A stretch of DNA of 64,000 bases from Synoicihabitans lomoniglobus (GTDB lineage: Bacteria > Verrucomicrobiota > Verrucomicrobiia > Opitutales > Opitutaceae). The stretch lies in contig NZ_CP119075.1 in the NCBI RefSeq assembly GCF_029023725.1, forward strand, positions 5,575,501 through 5,639,500, given 5' to 3'. This document shows positions 25,705 to 35,884 of the stretch, piece after piece. Under the pieces are notes generated by a model, which saw nothing but the letters and a program-made list of their open reading frames with translations, had not been told where the DNA came from and made no database searches. Within the stretch, counting starts at the first letter, position 1. Each line of letters opens with the position of its first letter. Position numbers and translations under genes: made by a program.

Positions 25705-28700
25705 ATGCTTTTAAAGTCCATCTATCTGCAGCGCGTTACCAGCTCCGGTCTGGTCGAGCTCTTGGTGTCGTTTGACGACAAAAGAGCCCAATCCGTGCGT
25801 CGAGATGATGGCTCCGGCATCGCCCAAAACCTGAAAGCGCACTTGGCGATTTTCGATTTCAGGGGCATCGGCGACCTGGAGGTTATCGGGACTCATGTGC
25901 GGAATTACCGATCGGCGAATTCCTCCACCCCGATCTTCATTGTCGGGCAGAGGGATGCCATGCACGACGTGCTCAAGGTCACGGGCCTGCGCATCAAAGA
26001 TTATTTCTACCTGCCGGTCACCATGAACGAGTTGGCGGGTGCCATGGTGCGGGGTTTCAGCGAGCAGGGAGAGCGCATCTCACCATACTGGATGGGCAAA
26101 TCGGAACTCATTCGACTGCTCATCGATTACGTTCGCAGCAGTGATCGGTTTCTCGAACTTCCCGAGCGGCAATACCCGGTGGGAAGCGTCAAACCCGGCG
26201 TGATGGCTCCCTCCGTGCCACCTCCCGCTCAAGCCGCCTCCGCCCCGGCCTCGCCCGCTCCCGTCGAGCGCGCCCCGGTGGCCCCGCCCGAAGCGACATC
26301 AACGGAGCCGGATCAGGCCTTGGCCGGGAAACAACGTCGGCTCGCCGAACTGGAGCACCGGCTGTCCGAACAGGAAAAAGCCGTTTCCGCCCAACAGGCC
26401 ACGCTGGCGGATTGCTCCAGCCGCCTCGAAGCCGCCACGGCCGTGCTCAAGCGCACCAACGGCATGATCGAGGATCGCAAACTCGAGCTCGCCCAATCGC
26501 AGGACTTCATCACCAAGGCCGTCGGCCTGCGCGCGGACCTAAAAAAAGCACAGGATGCGCACGCCGCCGCCGTCGCGGCATTTGCGGCCGAACGCCGCGA
26601 ACCCACCGTCGATCCGGCCAAATCCGACGCCCTCAAAAAACAGGAACAGCTCCTCGCTCATCGCCAGGCCCTCACCGAAAAACGCGTCGAGGAACTCACC
26701 GCCAAAGAAGAATCCTTGGCCGGTGAGCATGCCCGTCTCTCCAAACTCCGCGAAAAACTCGTCGAGACCGGCACCGAACTCAAACGGCAGCGCGATGAGT
26801 TGGACCACATGCGGGCGCAGGCCGAAACCGAGCGCAATCAACTCGAAACCGAACGCCGGAACATCGCCGAGCAACGCGATCAAATCGACACCCTCGTCGC
26901 CGAGGCAATTGGCGATCGCGAAAACGCCCTGACGGAACGCGAGGCGAGCGTGGCCTCACAACAGGAGGCCCTCACCCGCCATACCGCCGAGCTCACCAGC
27001 CTCCGCGAAAAACTCGACCAACAGCAGTCCGATTCCTCCGCCTGGGAAACGCGTCTGCGTGAGACCGAGCAGGCCTTGGTCGACCGTGAAACTGCGCTGG
27101 ATAAGACGGCGCAGGAACTCGACGAGCAGGGGAAAACCCACGCTTCCGAGCTGGCCAAATTTGATGCGCAACGCGCCCAACTGGCCGAGCGCCTGGCCGA
27201 ACTCGAGACCCGCGAAAACAATCTTTCCGCCACCGAAGCCGATCTCGCGACCGCCCGTGCGGAGCTCGCAGAGCGCACCGCCGGACTCGAGGAAAAAACA
27301 ACCTCGACCGCCGCGCGTGAACAAGCCGTCGCCACCGCTGCCGCCGAGGTCGATGCCTCCCGCGAGCAACTCAACCAGCTTGAAACCACCCTGGCCGAAC
27401 GCGAATCCGCCCTGGCCGCTCTCACCGCAACCGTGGAGTCGCGCGAGGCGACCGTGGCCCAGGCCCAAGCGGACCTCACGCGTCGCACCACCGAGTTCGA
27501 GACACGGGAGCAGGATCTTTCCGAACAGACAGCCGCCACCCAAGCCGAGCTCACCCAGCGCGCGGCCGAACTCGCGGAGTTGGAAACCCAACTCGCGTCG
27601 TCCCGCGAGTCCACAACCGCTCGCGCCAAGGAAATCAGTGAGCGCGCGGCGCAGGTGGATGAGCTCACGACCGCGTTGACCGCTCGCGAGGAAGAACTGG
27701 GTCGACTTCAAGCCGAACTGGCCGCCAACGAAGCGGCGCACCAAACTCGCGTCGCCGAACTCGCCACCGAGACCGAGGCTCTCGCCGCGCGCGAACAACA
27801 AGCCTCGCAACGCGAAGAGTCGGCGACGGCCACGACCACCGCCGCCGAAGCTCTCCGCACGGAAGTCGAGGCGCGAGCAGCCACCATTGCGGCCCGGGAA
27901 GAAGAACTCGCCGCCCTGCTGGAGAATGCCCAATCCCGGGAAGCCGCCGCCGCGAAGCGCGAGAATGAAATCGCCGAACTGGAGACCGAACTCACCCGGC
28001 GCGAAGAGGAGTTTACCGCGCGCGACACGGCCGCGAAACAGCTGCAGGCGGAGCTCGCCGAACAGACCACCGCCCTCAACGAACAAGAGCACGCGCTAAA
28101 AGCACGCGAAACGGCGTCGTCTGCCCATGCGGAGGCGTTGGCTGCTTCGGACCAAGAGGTCGCGGCCCTGCGTGAACAGGTTGAGCAACAGCAATCCGAA
28201 GTGGAGACCCGCGCGGAAAAACTCGCCGCCAGCCAAGAGGCGATCGAGGCGCGTGAAGCCGAACTGCAGACCCGCGTCGCTCAAGTTGCAGCCGATGAAG
28301 CCGAGCACGCCGCCCGAGTATCGGCGCTCGAAGCCCAGTTGGCGGAAGCCGCGACCGCTCGCCAAACTCTTGATCGAGCGACCGCCGAGCTTGCCGACCA
28401 GGAATCCGCCCTGACGCAACAACTCGCCGCCGCCACCGAACGCGAAGCCGCGATTGCCGCCGCGACCACCGCGGCCGACGAAACTCGCGCGGCCCACACG
28501 CAGCGCGAAACGGAACTCGCCACACAACAGTCCGAGCTCGCGGAGCTACGCACCGCGCTCACCGAGCGCGAAACCGAACTCGCCACCACGCGCACCGAAC
28601 TCGAACAGCGCCAAACCGAGCTCGACGAACGCGCCGCCCAACTCGATCAAAAATCGACCGCCGCCGCTGCGACGTTCGAAACTCAATCCGCCGAGCTCGA

Positions 28701-31700
28701 AACCCTCCGCGCCCAACTCACGGCGCAGGAAACCGAACTCACCGCCCAACTTGCCGCTATCGCCGAGCGCGAAATGGCTGTCGCTGCCGCGTCCGCCACC
28801 GCCGACGAAACTCGCGCGGCCCACACGCAGCGCGAAACGGAACTCGCCGCGCAACAGACCGAGCTCGCGGAGCTACGCACCGCGCTCACCGAGCGCGAAA
28901 CCGAACTCGCCACCACGCGCACCGAACTCGAACAGCGCCAAACCGAGCTCGATGAACGCGCCGCCCAACTCGATCAAAAATCGACCGCCACCGCTGCGAC
29001 GTTCGAAACTCAATCCGCCGAGCTCGAAACCCTCCGCGCCCAACTCACGGCGCAGGAAACCGAACTCTCCGCCCAACTTGCGGCTGTGGCCGAGCGCGAA
29101 CAGACGATCGCTGCGACGACGACTGAGATCGATGCCACTCGCGAGACGCAGACCCGACGCGAAACCGAACTGGCCAACCAGCAGCGTGAACTTGATGAGC
29201 TGCAGTCCGCGCTGACTGCGCGTGAAGCGGAACTCACCGCCGCACGGGCGGAGATCGAGCAGCGCCAGGCCACGCTCGATCAAACCACCCAGGACTTTGA
29301 TGAGCGGGTCACATCCACCCAAACGGGGCTCGACGAGCAAAAGCGGGAGCTGTCCGAGCGAGCCGACGCCCTGGCCCAATCGGTGGCCGCCGCCGCCACG
29401 CTGGAAAGCGAACTCAGCTCGCGGGAGGAACAACTCGCGCAAGCCGAAGCCGCCGCGAAAACCCGGGCGGAAGAACTCGCCACCCAGACGCACACGGCGC
29501 ACGAGACCGCCGCCGCACTCGAACGGCAAACCGTCGCGTTGGCGGAACAGGAGGCCGCCATTGCCGAACGGGAGGCCGAGTGGGCGCGCCGCGAACAAGC
29601 GGTGGCCGAGAGCGACTCCGAACTACAAAACCTTCGCGAAGAACTCGAGCAACGCAGCGTCAAGCTGGCTGCCCGCGAGCAAAAACTCACCGCCCGACTC
29701 GCGGAAATTACGTCGCGTGAGTCCGACCTCGAAGCGCGCGAAAACTCACTGGGCGAGGGGAACGCGGCACTCACCGAGCGGGAACAATCCGTCGCGGAAA
29801 GCGAAGCCGCCATCGCCGCCGCCCGAGCCGAGCAGGACGCGCAACGCCTTGCGCTGGAGCGCAGAGAACAAGCATTGACCGAGCGCGAAACCGAGGTCAC
29901 GAACCGGGAAGCCGCCGCCACGGCGATCGCGGCCGAACTCGACGCCACCCGGACCGAACTTTCCACGCAGCACGCGAAGCTCACCGAGCGCGAGACCACG
30001 CTGCGTGAACAGGAGCAAGATCTGGCGGAACGCGATACTCAGCTCACTCGCGCCCTCGCCGACTTGGACCAACGCTCGGCCGAGCTCACGGCGCGCGATG
30101 AGTCGCTCGCGGCTCGTGCCACCAGCCTCGACGACGACATCGCTCGCCGCACGACCGAACTCGAAGCCCGCGAACAAGCACTCACCACGGCCACGGCCGC
30201 CGCGACCGCCCGCACCACCGCGCTCGATGACCGCGAAAATCAACTGGCGACGGACCAAACCGCGCTGACCGAACGCGAGTCTGCGACGGATGAAAAGCAG
30301 GCTCAGGCCGAGGAACTCCGAACCCAACTGGAAGCGCGAGCGCGCGAGCTTTCCGCTCAGGAAGAGGACCTCGCCTTACGTGAAGCCGCCATCGCGACGC
30401 GTGACACGGCGCTCGCTTCCGCGCAGGCCGAACTCGACGAACGCACCACCGGCCTCGATGCCCGGGAAGCCGCCGTCAATGAATCCGCCACTTCGGCGCA
30501 GTCCAAGCTCCTGCAACGCTTGGCCGAAGTTGAAGCGCGTGAGCAAAAACTATCCGCGATTCACCGCGAGGCCGAAGCTCGCGACCAACAGGTCAACGAT
30601 CGCGAAGCCCAACTGACGGAGTTGGAGTCTTCCCTCGCTCAGCGCGAAGCCCAGGTCACCGAGCTGCGAACCGCCGTCGATGCCGCCCAAGCCGAAATCG
30701 ACGCGCGCACCGCGAGTCTCGAGCAGCAATCGACGCAACTGGAAACCCGGCAGGCACAACTGGCTTCCGCCGAAGCGGACCTGGCCGAAGCGCAAGCCGA
30801 GTTGGCCCAAAACGCCGCGACGCTCGATAAACAACGCGCCGCCGATGAGGCGGCGGTGACCACATCTCGGAGCGAGCTCGATCAACGCGCTCAAGACGTG
30901 GCGCAACGCGAGCAAGCTCTGGCCGATTCCGCCACGGCCGCCGCCGAACGCGCCGCCGCCCTCGAAGCGCGCGATGCCGAGACCACGCAACTCGCCGCCG
31001 CCATCGCCGAACAGGAGAAATCTCTCGCCGAACAGCGCGCCGCGATCGACCTTGCCGCCGCCGCGCGCGCCCAAGGTGAGTCCGACCTCGCCCGCCAATC
31101 CGCCGATCTCGCGCAACGCGAAACTACCCTGCGCGACGCGGAGTCCGCGCTCACGCAAACCCGCGCCGAGATCGACGAACGGGCCGCCGCGCTGACCGCG
31201 ACCGAAGCGGAAGTCGCCCAAACCAAAAAGTCCTTGGCCGAGCGAGAGCAGGAACTGCGCGCTCGCATCGAGCAAACCACCGAACAGGGTGGTGCGATCA
31301 CCGCCGCGGCCGCGGAGCTCGAGGAACTGAGAGAGCAAATCGCCGGCGAAAAAGCAGCGGCCGATCAAAAACAGACCGCACTGCGGGCGGCGGGCCAGGC
31401 AAACGCAGAGCGGGAGCAGGCGATCGCCGCCCGGGAGTCCGAACTTTCCCGCACCGCCGCCGATCTCGACCGCCGCGAACACGCGCTGGCACCTCGGGTG
31501 GCTGCCGCCGACCAAGTCGAGACCGAGCAGCAGGCCCGTATCGCCGCACTCGATACCCAAGCCGCCGCTTTGGCCGACCGCGAAGCCGCCTTGGCGCGTC
31601 GCGAAACGGAACAAACCCAGACGGACACCCAGTTGGCGGAACGTGAGACCCAGTTGGCGACTCGTGAGCAGGATGCCGCGGCCGCGCAACGTCGCACCGC

Positions 31701-33057
31701 CGCGCAGTCCGAGGCGATATCGCAGCGTGAAACAGCGCTCACCGAGCGCGAACACGCCACGGCTGCGACGCGGGAGAAACTCGAACAGGAGTTGGCTCAA
31801 CTCACGGCGCAAAACGATGCCCTCTCACAGCGCGAGTCGGGAATCGTCGCCCAGGAGAAATCCGCCGCGGCATCGGCGGATGCCTTGGCTCGGGCGCAAT
31901 CCGAATTCGACCAGCGCGTCGCCGCGTTCGACGAGCGCGAATCGAAGCGGAACGAGGAAGTGTCGTCCGGCCGCTCACAGGTCGAAGCCCAGTCCCACGA
32001 ACTGGCGGAGCGTGAACGCGTCCTCACCGAATCGGCCGCCGCGGCCGATCGTCGGGTGCGGGAACTCAGTGAGCGGGAAGCCGAAATTCAATCGCAGGAG
32101 CAGGATCACGCGGCGCGGTCGGCGGAGTTGCGCCGGGAGCAGGCGGCGTTGTCCGCGGCGCAGGCCGATCAGGTCAAGGCGGCGCAACGGTTGGAAGCGC
32201 AAGCCGACGCCTTGCGTCAACGCGAAGCGTCCCTTTCCGGTCCCGAGCAGGAACTGGCCGCCGCACGAGAAGCACTGCGTGACCGTGAAAACGCGTTGGC
32301 CGAACGGACGGCCGAGATCACGGCTCAGCAGGAAGCGGCGGATCGGGCGACGGAGGAACTCGCCGCGCAACGCGCAGAGATTTCCCGCCTGGAAGCGGCC
32401 ACGCATCAGCTTGAAGCTGCCGTGCGGGAGCTGGAAGCCAAGCTGGCTGCCCGGGAAGCCGAGGCGGGCGCAGCCCAGAGCGGGGCGGAGCGACAGTCTC
32501 AGGACTTGCGCGAACAACAAGCCGCCTGGTCGGAACAGATTTCCACCCGCGAGTCGGCCCTCTCCGCCCGCGACGATGAGCAGGCGGCGGAACAGCAACG
32601 TATTTATGACCGGGTCGCGGCGGTGGCGGATCGTGAGCGGGCGTTGGAAAAACGGGAAGCCGAAGTTCGTGAATCGGAGGAGGCATGCAAAGTTCGCGAG
32701 GCGCGTTTGGCCGTCCAGGAATCCGAGCCCAGAGCCCCGGCGAGCGAACCCGCGTCGGCTGCGGGAACGACGGAGGAAACCACCCGGGCGATGGCCGAAG
32801 CGGCTGCGGCGGCAGAACAACGCGAAGAGGAACTCAGCCAGATCGAAATCGAACTTGCTCAGGCGCGGACCAAACTCGGCGCCCGCGAGAAAAAGGTCGC
32901 CGGGATCGAGGAGGAGATCAAACGCCTCAGAGCCGAAATGGCCGCGCGTGAAAACGAACTCAACCAGCGCGCCGACGAACTCGAAGAGCGCCAACAAGCG
33001 ATCCTCAAGGCGCATGCCGAGAACGTGCAGGAGCGCGCGAATCTCAAGCAACGGTAG
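25705..33057 (+). CDS. Giant coiled-coil protein with N-terminal receiver-like domain (2450 residues)
   Basis: Residues 1 to about 125 look like a degenerate response-regulator receiver. There is an acidic SFDD near strand 1, HLAIFDFRG at the phospho-acceptor strand, STPIFIVGQRD at strand 4 and KDYFYLPVTMNEL where receivers have KP (the invariant Lys is replaced). A short segment follows, with a Pro/Ala-rich linker at about 170-205. From about 205 to the end runs an almost unbroken heptad-repeat coiled coil built of units like LAEREAEL and ELTARE, rich in Ala, Glu, Arg, Gln and Thr, with no TM segment. Architecture (receiver-like head, long coiled coil) recalls AglZ and FrzS of Myxococcus, which organise motility complexes, but this protein is far longer. 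No enzymatic motif was found. Confidence 0.85.
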   Translation: MLLKSIYLQRVTSSGLVELLVSFDDKRAQSVRRDDGSGIAQNLKAHLAIFDFRGIGDLEVIGTHVRNYRSANSSTPIFIVGQRDAMHDVLKVTGLRIKDYFYLPVTMNELAGAMVRGFSEQGERISPYWMGKSELIRLLIDYVRSSDRFLELPERQYPVGSVKPGVMAPSVPPPAQAASAPASPAPVERAPVAPPEATSTEPDQALAGKQRRLAELEHRLSEQEKAVSAQQATLADCSSRLEAATAVLKRTNGMIEDRKLELAQSQDFITKAVGLRADLKKAQDAHAAAVAAFAAERREPTVDPAKSDALKKQEQLLAHRQALTEKRVEELTAKEESLAGEHARLSKLREKLVETGTELKRQRDELDHMRAQAETERNQLETERRNIAEQRDQIDTLVAEAIGDRENALTEREASVASQQEALTRHTAELTSLREKLDQQQSDSSAWETRLRETEQALVDRETALDKTAQELDEQGKTHASELAKFDAQRAQLAERLAELETRENNLSATEADLATARAELAERTAGLEEKTTSTAAREQAVATAAAEVDASREQLNQLETTLAERESALAALTATVESREATVAQAQADLTRRTTEFETREQDLSEQTAATQAELTQRAAELAELETQLASSRESTTARAKEISERAAQVDELTTALTAREEELGRLQAELAANEAAHQTRVAELATETEALAAREQQASQREESATATTTAAEALRTEVEARAATIAAREEELAALLENAQSREAAAAKRENEIAELETELTRREEEFTARDTAAKQLQAELAEQTTALNEQEHALKARETASSAHAEALAASDQEVAALREQVEQQQSEVETRAEKLAASQEAIEAREAELQTRVAQVAADEAEHAARVSALEAQLAEAATARQTLDRATAELADQESALTQQLAAATEREAAIAAATTAADETRAAHTQRETELATQQSELAELRTALTERETELATTRTELEQRQTELDERAAQLDQKSTAAAATFETQSAELETLRAQLTAQETELTAQLAAIAEREMAVAAASATADETRAAHTQRETELAAQQTELAELRTALTERETELATTRTELEQRQTELDERAAQLDQKSTATAATFETQSAELETLRAQLTAQETELSAQLAAVAEREQTIAATTTEIDATRETQTRRETELANQQRELDELQSALTAREAELTAARAEIEQRQATLDQTTQDFDERVTSTQTGLDEQKRELSERADALAQSVAAAATLESELSSREEQLAQAEAAAKTRAEELATQTHTAHETAAALERQTVALAEQEAAIAEREAEWARREQAVAESDSELQNLREELEQRSVKLAAREQKLTARLAEITSRESDLEARENSLGEGNAALTEREQSVAESEAAIAAARAEQDAQRLALERREQALTERETEVTNREAAATAIAAELDATRTELSTQHAKLTERETTLREQEQDLAERDTQLTRALADLDQRSAELTARDESLAARATSLDDDIARRTTELEAREQALTTATAAATARTTALDDRENQLATDQTALTERESATDEKQAQAEELRTQLEARARELSAQEEDLALREAAIATRDTALASAQAELDERTTGLDAREAAVNESATSAQSKLLQRLAEVEAREQKLSAIHREAEARDQQVNDREAQLTELESSLAQREAQVTELRTAVDAAQAEIDARTASLEQQSTQLETRQAQLASAEADLAEAQAELAQNAATLDKQRAADEAAVTTSRSELDQRAQDVAQREQALADSATAAAERAAALEARDAETTQLAAAIAEQEKSLAEQRAAIDLAAAARAQGESDLARQSADLAQRETTLRDAESALTQTRAEIDERAAALTATEAEVAQTKKSLAEREQELRARIEQTTEQGGAITAAAAELEELREQIAGEKAAADQKQTALRAAGQANAEREQAIAARESELSRTAADLDRREHALAPRVAAADQVETEQQARIAALDTQAAALADREAALARRETEQTQTDTQLAERETQLATREQDAAAAQRRTAAQSEAISQRETALTEREHATAATREKLEQELAQLTAQNDALSQRESGIVAQEKSAAASADALARAQSEFDQRVAAFDERESKRNEEVSSGRSQVEAQSHELAERERVLTESAAAADRRVRELSEREAEIQSQEQDHAARSAELRREQAALSAAQADQVKAAQRLEAQADALRQREASLSGPEQELAAAREALRDRENALAERTAEITAQQEAADRATEELAAQRAEISRLEAATHQLEAAVRELEAKLAAREAEAGAAQSGAERQSQDLREQQAAWSEQISTRESALSARDDEQAAEQQRIYDRVAAVADRERALEKREAEVRESEEACKVREARLAVQESEPRAPASEPASAAGTTEETTRAMAEAAAAAEQREEELSQIEIELAQARTKLGAREKKVAGIEEEIKRLRAEMAARENELNQRADELEERQQAILKAHAENVQERANLKQR
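28474..29127 (+). repeat. Two tandem 327-bp near-identical units inside the giant gene
   Basis: Positions 28474-28800 and 28801-29127 are an almost identical 109-codon block. Both begin GCCGACGAAACTCGCGCGGC and differ at only a few positions until the last 30 bases. The frame is preserved and the period is 109 residues, so the copy looks like a recent unequal-crossover duplication in a repetitive coding sequence. Confidence 0.85.
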
Positions 33058-33166
33058 GCCCGGTGCCAAGCGTGTTGCCGACGGTCTCGATGGGGGGGCG
33101 GAACCTGGCGGAGGCCGACCGGTCGGAAGTCGCCTGCTCCGGCCGTCCCGTTAGGTTGGAAAATTC

Positions 33167-35644
33167 ATGACCGCCCCCGATTCTCATTCCAGCCGTCACC
33201 GTCGCCGGCGCTTGTGGTTGGTGATTTTCCTCACCGGAATCGCCGGGGTGTCGTGGTGGTCGAACGACGCCGCGCCCGTGTCGGACACCGAAACGTTGCC
33301 GGCGATTGACGAGGCCCCGCCCATAACGTCGTCCGCCTCCGTCCCGGCCGCCGCAGCGTCGGCGCCGTTGACTACGGTGCGACCGGCGGTTCCGGCGCTC
33401 TGGACCGTGGTCGCACCGCCGGCCAACGCCGCGCAAATCGAACAGCGTGTCGAGGCCGCCACGCGGGCTTATCATTATGTGGCGATTGATGAAGCGTTGT
33501 TGGCGGGCAAGGCCTCTCCGTTTTGGCAGTCCGGGACCGGGCGCTTGCAGCTGCCGTTGCCCGACGGCCGCCTCATCGAGGTGGTAGTGGAGCGTAGCAC
33601 CGCACGGGGGCCGGATCGATTTTCGAGTGAAGGCCGCGTGGTCGGCGTGCCGACCGGGCGATTCATTCTCGCGTCGAATCGAGGCACGGTCTCCGCGTCG
33701 CTGCACGGGCTCGAACCGGGTGAATTCAAAGTGCGCACCATCGAGATCGATGGCGCACGGGCCACGCAGCTCTACGTGGTGGAGCCGGAACTCATGGGTG
33801 ATTGTGAAGTGGCGCCGTCGTCGAGCCGCGACCGGGTGCAGTTGCCACCGATGGCCTTCGCGGAGGCGGGCGCACGAGCTGGAGTCGCCGATGAAACACT
33901 GGCGAGTGGCGATGCGGTGGTGGACCTGCTGATGGTCTACACTTCGGCGGTCACCGCCGCATTGGGAGGCCCGGTCAACGTCGAGACCGAGATCGATTTG
34001 TCGGTCGCGCAGATGAACTCCGATTTTGCCGCCAGCGGAATCTCCGCCCGTATCCATTTGGCGGGCACGTTGGAGGTGGAATACCCCGACGACGATATCA
34101 GCACGGCCTTTCCCCGTTGGCAGGATGAGGCGTTGGAACGTATTTCGGGGGTGACGGATGGATACATGGATGAGGTTCACGCCAAGCGAGACGCGGTCGG
34201 CGCGGATGTGGTGAGTCTCATCGTGCGTCGACCCGATTCGACGGGGGCTGGCATCGCTTATATTCTCGAGCGGGTAGGGCACTACTCCGAGCCGTTCTAT
34301 GCCTTTTCAGTAATCAACTACGCCGGGATGAGTGATGCCACGGTGCTGTCGCATGAAGTCGGGCATTCGCTCGGTTGCGCGCATGATCTGAGCAACGCAG
34401 GCGCGACGCCCGCCCGCGGTTATCATGGTGCTTATCCGCACAGCTACGGGTATCGCGTGAATGCCGCCGACAGCAGGGGTTTCACGCGGCAGGTTCGGTC
34501 GATCATGGCTTACGCCCCGGGCACGCGGTTGCGGTATTACTCCAGTCCGGACACCTCGATTTCCTCCTACGTGTCAGGCAGTCAAACGGTCACGTTTCCG
34601 AATCCGGTGACCTTTGGCGTGGCCGAAGCCGACGGCGTGGATGCGGCGGACAACACCCGCACGATCGAACGCACCGCTTTTCAAGTCGCCGGATATCGCT
34701 TGTCGCCCGATCGGTCGGGAGCCGGACGACTCGTGAATGTTTCGACCCGGGCGTTTGTGGGCACGGGTTATCAAACACTCACGGGTGGTTTTGTCGTCAC
34801 CGGCACGGACGCGCGTCGTGTGCTTATCCGTGCGCCGGGACCGACCATCGGGGCGGCTCCCTTTAGTGTGCCGAATGCATTGGCCGATCCGGTGCTGCGC
34901 GTGAACGCGTTGGGATCGGGCCTGATCGCGACCAACGATGATTGGGGCGTGCCCGCTGCCAATGCGACGGTGGTGGCCAGTGCGGGCCAAAGCGCGGGAG
35001 CGTTTTCATTGGCCAACGGCAGTCGCGATGCCGCCGTCGTGCTCGATCTCGCTCCGGGCAACTACACTGCCGAAGTCACCGGCGCGGGTGGGGCGGAGGG
35101 TTACGCCCTCATCGAGGCTTACGGGGTGGGCGAAGGCGGCGATTCCCGTTTACTCAATTTATCCACCCGCGCGTTCGCGTCTGCCGCCGACCCCATGGTG
35201 GCCGGTTTTGTCGTGCAGGCGGATGACGATACTCCCGGTCAGCGCAAAACGATGTTCATCCGGGTGCGAGGGCCGTCGTTGGTCAACTACGGGTTGCCTG
35301 CGGACGTCGTGATGCCCGACCCGACGATCGAGATTTTCGACGCCAACGCCGAGTTGGTCTATTTCAACGACGACTGGGATGCGCCTTCGGCGGATCTCGA
35401 TGGCACCAACCGCGACGCCATTCCTCTGCTTCGCCGTGGGACCGTGGATCAGCCTTCGGAGGCCGCTGTGTTTGCGGCGGCAATGGCTGTCGGCGAAATC
35501 GACATGGAACCCGTCGAGCCAGCGGCCGTGGTCGAGTTGCCGCCCGGTCTCTACACCGTGTTTGTGCGACCGTTTGAGTCGCTCCCCGATCAACCAGGCG
35601 AGTCCGGGGTGGCGATCGTCGAAGTCTTCGAAATATCGCCCTGA
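33167..35644 (+). CDS. Secreted reprolysin-like zinc metalloprotease
   Basis: 825 residues. A basic N-terminus and hydrophobic signal or anchor lie at about 14-30 (LWLVIFLTGIAGVSWWS), followed by a propeptide-like region to about 245. The catalytic domain has the metzincin motif HEVGHSLGCAHD at residues 396-407 with a downstream SIMAYAPG Met-turn. C-terminal, two copies of a module begin LVNVSTRAF and LLNLSTRAF, each containing GFVV and a VLIRAPGP / MFIRVRGP strand. This module type is common in secreted proteins of Opitutaceae. The enzyme probably degrades extracellular protein. It follows the giant gene after 109 bp. Confidence 0.85.
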   Translation: MTAPDSHSSRHRRRRLWLVIFLTGIAGVSWWSNDAAPVSDTETLPAIDEAPPITSSASVPAAAASAPLTTVRPAVPALWTVVAPPANAAQIEQRVEAATRAYHYVAIDEALLAGKASPFWQSGTGRLQLPLPDGRLIEVVVERSTARGPDRFSSEGRVVGVPTGRFILASNRGTVSASLHGLEPGEFKVRTIEIDGARATQLYVVEPELMGDCEVAPSSSRDRVQLPPMAFAEAGARAGVADETLASGDAVVDLLMVYTSAVTAALGGPVNVETEIDLSVAQMNSDFAASGISARIHLAGTLEVEYPDDDISTAFPRWQDEALERISGVTDGYMDEVHAKRDAVGADVVSLIVRRPDSTGAGIAYILERVGHYSEPFYAFSVINYAGMSDATVLSHEVGHSLGCAHDLSNAGATPARGYHGAYPHSYGYRVNAADSRGFTRQVRSIMAYAPGTRLRYYSSPDTSISSYVSGSQTVTFPNPVTFGVAEADGVDAADNTRTIERTAFQVAGYRLSPDRSGAGRLVNVSTRAFVGTGYQTLTGGFVVTGTDARRVLIRAPGPTIGAAPFSVPNALADPVLRVNALGSGLIATNDDWGVPAANATVVASAGQSAGAFSLANGSRDAAVVLDLAPGNYTAEVTGAGGAEGYALIEAYGVGEGGDSRLLNLSTRAFASAADPMVAGFVVQADDDTPGQRKTMFIRVRGPSLVNYGLPADVVMPDPTIEIFDANAELVYFNDDWDAPSADLDGTNRDAIPLLRRGTVDQPSEAAVFAAAMAVGEIDMEPVEPAAVVELPPGLYTVFVRPFESLPDQPGESGVAIVEVFEISP

Positions 35645-35687
35645 TTCACCGCTCGGAGAGTCTGACTCGCAATATCCAGCTGCGATC

Positions 35688-35752
35688 GGGCGTAAAGCCC
35701 GACCCACATGGAAGGCGTGTAAGTAACTGAATGTGGGTTGGGCTTTATGCCC
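35688..35752. repeat. REP-like hairpin after the metalloprotease gene
   Basis: A 22-nt arm starting GGGCGTAAAGCCC (35688) and its complement ending GCTTTATGCCC (35752) match at 20 of 22 positions around a 21-nt loop. There is no T-tract, so it is more like an interspersed REP element than a simple terminator. A RAYT transposase in the same window is the expected partner of such hairpins. Confidence 0.65.
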
Positions 35753-35884
35753 AACAACGCCACCCGGCCCGTTCTGCGCGACGACTCGTCGCACCGGCGG
35801 GCGAAATGTCCCGCGTCTGTCTCACTGCTTTCGGCGGCTTTCCTCTGAGAGGGATTTGGCCTGCTCCATGCAAGGTGTGAAGAT

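Noticed and set aside
26956..33069. Several long minus-strand reading frames (up to about 420 codons) antisense to the giant gene
   Set aside because: They mirror the repetitive, stop-poor Glu/Ala/Arg codons of the plus-strand coiled coil and give low-complexity Leu/Gly/Phe products without family resemblance.
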